From assembly GCF_008040105.1 (NCBI RefSeq), contig NZ_VRMG01000015.1:1-64000 (forward strand): DNA of 64,000 nucleotides, read 5' to 3'. Origin of the DNA: Lacisediminihabitans profunda. GTDB taxonomy: Bacteria; Actinomycetota; Actinomycetes; Actinomycetales; Microbacteriaceae. The notes below the pieces were generated by a model. That model did not search any database. It was not told the origin of the DNA and was given only the letters and a program-made list of their open reading frames with translations. The position numbers and the translations under genes were made by a program. Below are positions 60,744 through 64,000 of this stretch, piece after piece. The stretch's first letter is position 1, and every line of letters begins with the position of its first letter.

Positions 60744-62333
60744 GTGACTGCAGACAACGACATGTATACGACGGCGGGCAAGCTCGCCGACCTCAAGGTG
60801 CGCTACCACGAGGCCGTGACGGCGAGCGGTGAGGCGGCGATCGAGAAGCAGCACTCCAAGGGCAAGAAGACTGCCCGCGAGCGCATCGAACAGCTGCTCG
60901 ACCACGGGTCGTTCGTGGAGCTGGACGAATTCGTCCGTCACCGCACCCACGCGTTCGGCATGGAGAAGAAGCGTCCGTACGGTGACGCAGTCGTCACCGG
61001 CACCGGCACCATCCACGGTCGCCAGGTCGCCGTCTACAGCCAGGACTTCACCATCTTCGGCGGATCGCTCGGCGAGGTCGCCGGCGAGAAGATCATCAAG
61101 GTCATGGATCTCGCCCTCAAGACGGGCGTGCCGATCATCGGAATGCTCGACTCGGGAGGCGCGCGCATCCAGGAGGGTGTCGTCGCGCTCGGCAAGTACG
61201 GCGAGATCTTCCGCCGCAACACTGCCGCGTCCGGCGTCATCCCGCAGATCTCGATCATCATGGGCCCGGCAGCCGGCGGCGCCGTCTACTCCCCCGCCCT
61301 CACCGACTTCGTGATCATGGTCGACAAGACCAGCCAGATGTTCGTCACGGGCCCGGACGTGATCAAGACGGTCACTGGCGAGGACGTGGGAATGGAGGAG
61401 CTCGGCGGCGCACTCACCCACAACAAGGTCTCCGGTGTCGCCCACTGGCTCGCCGCCGACGAGGATGACGCCCTCGACTATGCCCGCACCCTGCTGGGCT
61501 TCCTGCCCGACAACAATCTGGCCGAGCATCCGGTCTATGAGAGCAGCGTCGAACTCGAGACGACCGACGAGGACCGTCGCCTCAACGTCCTCATCCCGGA
61601 CAGCCCCAACCAGCCGTACGACGTCGTCACAGTGATCGAGCACATCGTCGACAACGCCGACTTTCTCGAGGTGCAGCCGCTCTTCGCACCCAACATCGTG
61701 ATCGGATTCGGCCGGGTCGAGGGACGATCGGTCGGCATCATCGCCAACCAGCCGTCGACGATGGCCGGCACGCTGAACATCGATGCCGGGGAGAAGGCGG
61801 CGAGGTTCGTGCGGTTCTGCGATGCGTTCTCGATCCCGATCCTCACTCTGGTCGACACCCCCGGGTACCTGCCGGGCACCGATCAGGAGTGGACCGGCGT
61901 CATCCGCCGCGGGGCGAAACTGCTCTACGCGTACGCCGAGGCGACGGTGCCCCTCGTCACGGTCATCGTGCGCAAGGCCTACGGCGGCGCCTACATCGTG
62001 ATGGGGTCGAAGCAGCTCGGAGCCGACCTCAACTACGCCTGGCCCACCGCGGAGATCGCGGTGATGGGCGGCCAGGGGGCCGTGCAGATCCTCTACCGCA
62101 GCGAGATCAAGGCCGCGGAGACCGCCGGCGAGGATGTCGCCGCCGTGCGCACCAAGCTGGCCAACGAATACACCTACAACGTCGCGAGCCCCTTCCTGGC
62201 GGCCGAGCGCGGTGAGCTCGACGGCGTGATCGAGCCGGCGGCAACCCGGGTCGTCGTGACGAAGGCCCTCAGGGCCCTCAGGACCAAGCGCGCGAGCCTC
62301 CCGCCCAAGAAGCACGGGAACATCCCCCTGTGA
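60744..62333 (+). CDS. accD: Acyl-CoA carboxylase beta subunit (carboxyltransferase)
   Basis: A 529-residue carboxyltransferase of the AccD5/PccB type. S-G-G-A-R-I-Q-E-G near residue 135 and G-P-A-A-G-G-A-V-Y near 175 form the first oxyanion site; [12 protein letters not shown] near 415 forms the second. It moves carboxyl groups from biotin to acetyl- or propionyl-CoA for fatty acid synthesis. GTG 60744 is chosen; ATG at 60762 is an alternative. The epsilon subunit gene overlaps its end by 4 bases. Confidence 0.94.
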   Translation: MTADNDMYTTAGKLADLKVRYHEAVTASGEAAIEKQHSKGKKTARERIEQLLDHGSFVELDEFVRHRTHAFGMEKKRPYGDAVVTGTGTIHGRQVAVYSQDFTIFGGSLGEVAGEKIIKVMDLALKTGVPIIGMLDSGGARIQEGVVALGKYGEIFRRNTAASGVIPQISIIMGPAAGGAVYSPALTDFVIMVDKTSQMFVTGPDVIKTVTGEDVGMEELGGALTHNKVSGVAHWLAADEDDALDYARTLLGFLPDNNLAEHPVYESSVELETTDEDRRLNVLIPDSPNQPYDVVTVIEHIVDNADFLEVQPLFAPNIVIGFGRVEGRSVGIIANQPSTMAGTLNIDAGEKAARFVRFCDAFSIPILTLVDTPGYLPGTDQEWTGVIRRGAKLLYAYAEATVPLVTVIVRKAYGGAYIVMGSKQLGADLNYAWPTAEIAVMGGQGAVQILYRSEIKAAETAGEDVAAVRTKLANEYTYNVASPFLAAERGELDGVIEPAATRVVVTKALRALRTKRASLPPKKHGNIPL

Positions 62334-62566
62334 GCGGCAGCGAGGCGCAGGAGGCCGCGGAGGCGATCACCGTGCTCGGCGGGGATCCGACCCCGCTCGA
62401 GCTGGCCGCGGTCACCGCGGTCATCACGGCGATGCTGGATGAGGCGCAGGACGATGACGACTCACGCCTCGCTCGGGGCGGACAGAGCGCGTGGCAGCGG
62501 AGCCAGCGACAGCTGCGCGGCACGCTCGTGCCCGGATACGGCGCCTGGCGGAGCTTTTCCGGCTAG
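62330..62566 (+). CDS. accE: Acyl-CoA carboxylase epsilon subunit
   Basis: A 78-residue actinobacterial AccE-type protein. It has [20 protein letters not shown] near the N-terminus and a charged C-terminus with W-Q-R-S-Q-R-Q-L-R, as in other epsilon subunits, which strengthen the alpha-beta complex. GTG start within the stop of the beta subunit gene. Position and length match the family well. Confidence 0.87.
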   Translation: MSGSEAQEAAEAITVLGGDPTPLELAAVTAVITAMLDEAQDDDDSRLARGGQSAWQRSQRQLRGTLVPGYGAWRSFSG

Positions 62567-62890
62567 GTTTCTGGCCTAATCACCCCCGAACGAGTGCCAA
62601 TTCTGCGGTATCCAAAGCGCGGAGGCTTCGATTCGACGAATTCCGCATCCCCACCTGCGGATACCGCCGGTATTGGGACACGTGACGGAGGAAAAGTTCC
62701 CTCTTTTGCCAAACGTACCCCGGCATCCGCACTTGTGGCCCGGGAATTCCCGGTATTTTCGGCCCTCGAACGGGTGACAGGGTACAAAATTGTCCCCCGG
62801 AAGTCCCCCTAAGTGACGACTTTGCGGTACGGTCTGTGCATTGCAGTATTGACAGTGCTAGGTGTTTCTCCTTGGAGTGACACCACCATT
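62567..62890. other. 324-base noncoding stretch
   Basis: Downstream of accE. Less GC-rich than flanking genes, with several short palindrome-like patches such as CCCGGGAATTCCCGG (62737-62752 region) and two TCCCCC runs near 62795-62812. A TTGACA near 62849 has no good -10 partner. No supported gene; reading frames are short and lack ribosome binding sites. Confidence 0.45.
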
Positions 62891-62920
62891 CATTAGCCAA
62901 CTAGGGTAAGCGGGCTAATG
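62891..62920 (+). repeat. Inverted repeat CATTAGCC/GGCTAATG
   Basis: Perfect 8-base arms at 62891-62898 and 62913-62920 separated by 14 bases. It may be an operator-like site or the first hairpin in a stacked set; no adjacent promoter is evident. Confidence 0.5.
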
Positions 62921-62930
62921 ATTTGGGGGC

Positions 62931-62965
62931 GGGTCAGGGCGATATTCGGGTTATCGCCCTGACCC
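62931..62965. terminator. Strong hairpin, 14-base perfect stem
   Basis: Arms at 62931-62944 and 62952-62965 pair perfectly with a 7-base loop (TTCGGGT). No T-run follows. It is the first of two strong stems between the converging accE and the minus-strand gene at the window edge. Confidence 0.65.
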
Positions 62966-62974
62966 GGGGCTTCG

Positions 62975-63007
62975 AAACGGGATCGGCCTTCGGGCCGGTC
63001 CCGTTTT
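62975..63007 (+). terminator. Intrinsic terminator
   Basis: A 14-base stem with a TTCG tetraloop (arms 62975-62988 and 62993-63006, one G-T pair) runs straight into TTTT. An A-run on the left arm means it could also act on the minus strand. It probably ends the carboxylase transcript. Confidence 0.8.
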
Positions 63008-63044
63008 CGCGTCCGGCCGCTGCCACGTCCTGTCTCTGCCCGAG

Positions 63045-63152
63045 ACGCGTTTCTCCGGAGGTTTCGGCGCACCGGGCGACAAGTCCGCCGGAGTTGCCCG
63101 CATCCGCGGGCTACTCCACCGAGGTCCGCGCGAAACCTCCGGAGAAACGCGT
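63045..63152. repeat. Nested palindromic element
   Basis: Perfect 22-base inverted arms lie at 63045-63066 and 63131-63152 (ACGCGTTTCTCCGGAGG at the start of the left arm). Between them sits a second hairpin, GGAGT-T-GCCCGC-ATCC-GCGGGC-T-ACTCC, at 63090-63117. Outside the arms, TCTGCC-like sequence also matches. It lies 21 bases past the stop of the minus-strand gene. It may be a bidirectional terminator or a dispersed REP-type element. Confidence 0.8.
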
Positions 63153-63173
63153 GGCAGAAACGGCGAGGGGTGC

Positions 63174-64000
63174 CTACAGGGTGCTCGCGTGCTCCCGCGC
63201 GGCGACGCGGGGAATCTCCAGCCAGAGGTCGACCTCGTCTTCCTCGTCGTCGACGCCGTGGCTGCCGAGCGCGCTCGCGTGGCCGTCGTCGCTGGAGGAG
63301 AGCCCGACCACCGTCACGGCGATGTCCGAGCCCTCGGGCACCGTGCGGGCGATGAGCTTGCCGGTCTGGGTGTCGCGGATGGCCTCGGCCAGGCGATTGA
63401 GCACCCTCTCGAGCTCGTCGTCGTCGAGATCGTCGATGCCGCCCTCGTCGAGCAGGGTGACCGTGGTGCCCTTGCGCCTGGCCACCATCACCTGTTCGCG
63501 CACCCGGTCGTTGAGCAGCTTCCGGCCGCGGATCTCGTCGCGGATGGCGCCCTCCAGGTACAGGCACTCCCGCCGTTGCGCCTCGGTGAGCTCCCCGCCC
63601 ACGGAGACGATCCTCTGCAGCATCGGCAGGGACATCCGGCTGGTCTGGCCGAGACGGAACTGGCGCTCGGACACGTGTGCCTCCTGCGCCGCCCGCCACT
63701 CGACGGCCTCGCGTTCGGCCAGCGCGTACTGGCGGGTGTCCCGGCTGGCCTTGGCGAGCGACAGCGACAGCGCGTGGGAGACGGCCACCCAGGCCGTGCT
63801 GCCGATGACCCCGTAGGCGAGCAGGCCGCCGACACCGGACCACGCGATGGTCTCCACGATGAGCGCGCCGGTGCCGATCCAGGCGAAGGTGTGCCGACGC
63901 CGGGTCGAGGTGATCACCATGAGCGTGCCGATGGCCGCGGTGTGCCAGGCCGCATAGCTGTCGCCGACGACCTTGTTGAGCTGGCTCGTGACGAGCAGGG
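63174..64000 (-). CDS. Membrane protein of unknown function, 5' end outside window
   Basis: The reading frame stays open to the window edge, giving at least 275 residues. An ATG at 63920 is internal to a hydrophobic stretch, so the true start is probably outside. Two or three membrane helices lie in the visible N-terminal part (S-Y-A-A-W-H-T-A-A-I-G-T-L and W-S-G-V-G-G-L-L-A-Y-G). A long charged cytoplasmic region follows, with an E-R-V-L-N-R-L-A-E-A-I helix and a very acidic D-D-E-E-D-E-V-D-L stretch near the end. No domain could be named. Confidence 0.7.
   Translation of the reverse strand, partial: LLVTSQLNKVVGDSYAAWHTAAIGTLMVITSTRRRHTFAWIGTGALIVETIAWSGVGGLLAYGVIGSTAWVAVSHALSLSLAKASRDTRQYALAEREAVEWRAAQEAHVSERQFRLGQTSRMSLPMLQRIVSVGGELTEAQRRECLYLEGAIRDEIRGRKLLNDRVREQVMVARRKGTTVTLLDEGGIDDLDDDELERVLNRLAEAIRDTQTGKLIARTVPEGSDIAVTVVGLSSSDDGHASALGSHGVDDEEDEVDLWLEIPRVAAREHASTL

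Noticed and set aside
60702-62315. A 537-residue open frame on the minus strand opposite the carboxylase beta gene
   Set aside because: It is the high-GC shadow of a clearly recognisable carboxyltransferase; its composition is typical of antisense frames and no domain is visible.
62594-62812. A 72-residue frame downstream of accE
   Set aside because: No ribosome binding site, biased composition and overlap with palindrome-like noncoding sequence.

Overview
The window is high-GC DNA with many GTG starts, ATGA/GTGA stop-start overlaps and TANNNT -10 boxes a few bases before start codons. This points to an actinobacterium. The right-hand block (LCP protein, purE, purK, GtrA, PH-domain protein, birA, acyl-CoA carboxylase beta and epsilon) looks like the arrangement found in Microbacteriaceae such as Leifsonia or Salinibacterium relatives. 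The genus assignment is inference. No rRNA, tRNA, transposase or CRISPR array was seen.

About 57 kb is one very large surface-polysaccharide locus built from several short operons on both strands. Left part (1-16.9 kb): a Wzy/ligase-like membrane protein, an acyltransferase, a pair of tiny overlapping ORFs, an unknown membrane protein, then an epimerase - GT4 - GT - asparagine synthase operon. Facing it is a minus-strand operon encoding a UDP-diacetylbacillosamine-type pathway (PglF, PglE, PglC, PglD homologues) followed by a UDP-HexNAc dehydrogenase and a Wzx-like flippase. Next come a secreted nine-repeat FG-GAP protein (17.1-19.5 kb) and an MBOAT/AlgX-like O-acetylation pair (19.7-22.4 kb).

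The middle (22.5-45.8 kb) holds two DUF2142 membrane proteins, glycosyltransferases, a second flippase-like protein, DUF2304 plus a DPM1-like GT2, and a GDP-fucose set (gmd, a gmd paralogue, fcl). It also holds an LpxA-like acyltransferase next to an aminotransferase and a Gfo/Idh oxidoreductase (a GnnA/GnnB- or WbpB/WbpE-type diamino-sugar module), a GtrA/GtrB pair, a 981-residue double glycosyltransferase, and a Wzm/Wzt ABC exporter with a rhamnosyltransferase-like GT2 and a methyltransferase.

The right part (46.4-55.7 kb) supplies dTDP-rhamnose (rmlA, rmlC, rmlB, rmlD), an unusual nucleotide-sugar dehydrogenase - GT2 - epimerase operon and a GT4. The LCP protein at 55.7-57.1 kb could attach finished polymers to peptidoglycan. 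The edge is housekeeping: purEK, birA and acyl-CoA carboxylase.

Taken together the genes could make activated rhamnose, fucose, a diamino-sugar, an amino-uronic acid and a bacillosamine-like initiating sugar. They could assemble them on undecaprenyl phosphate, export them by both Wzx/Wzy-like and ABC routes, acylate or methylate them, and anchor them to the wall. The most unusual stretches are the tiny coupled ORFs at 2812-3023, the tandem and inverted repeat mosaic at 45.9-46.3 kb, the stack of hairpins and a nested palindrome at 62.89-63.15 kb, and the LpxA-like diamino-sugar module in a Gram-positive setting.
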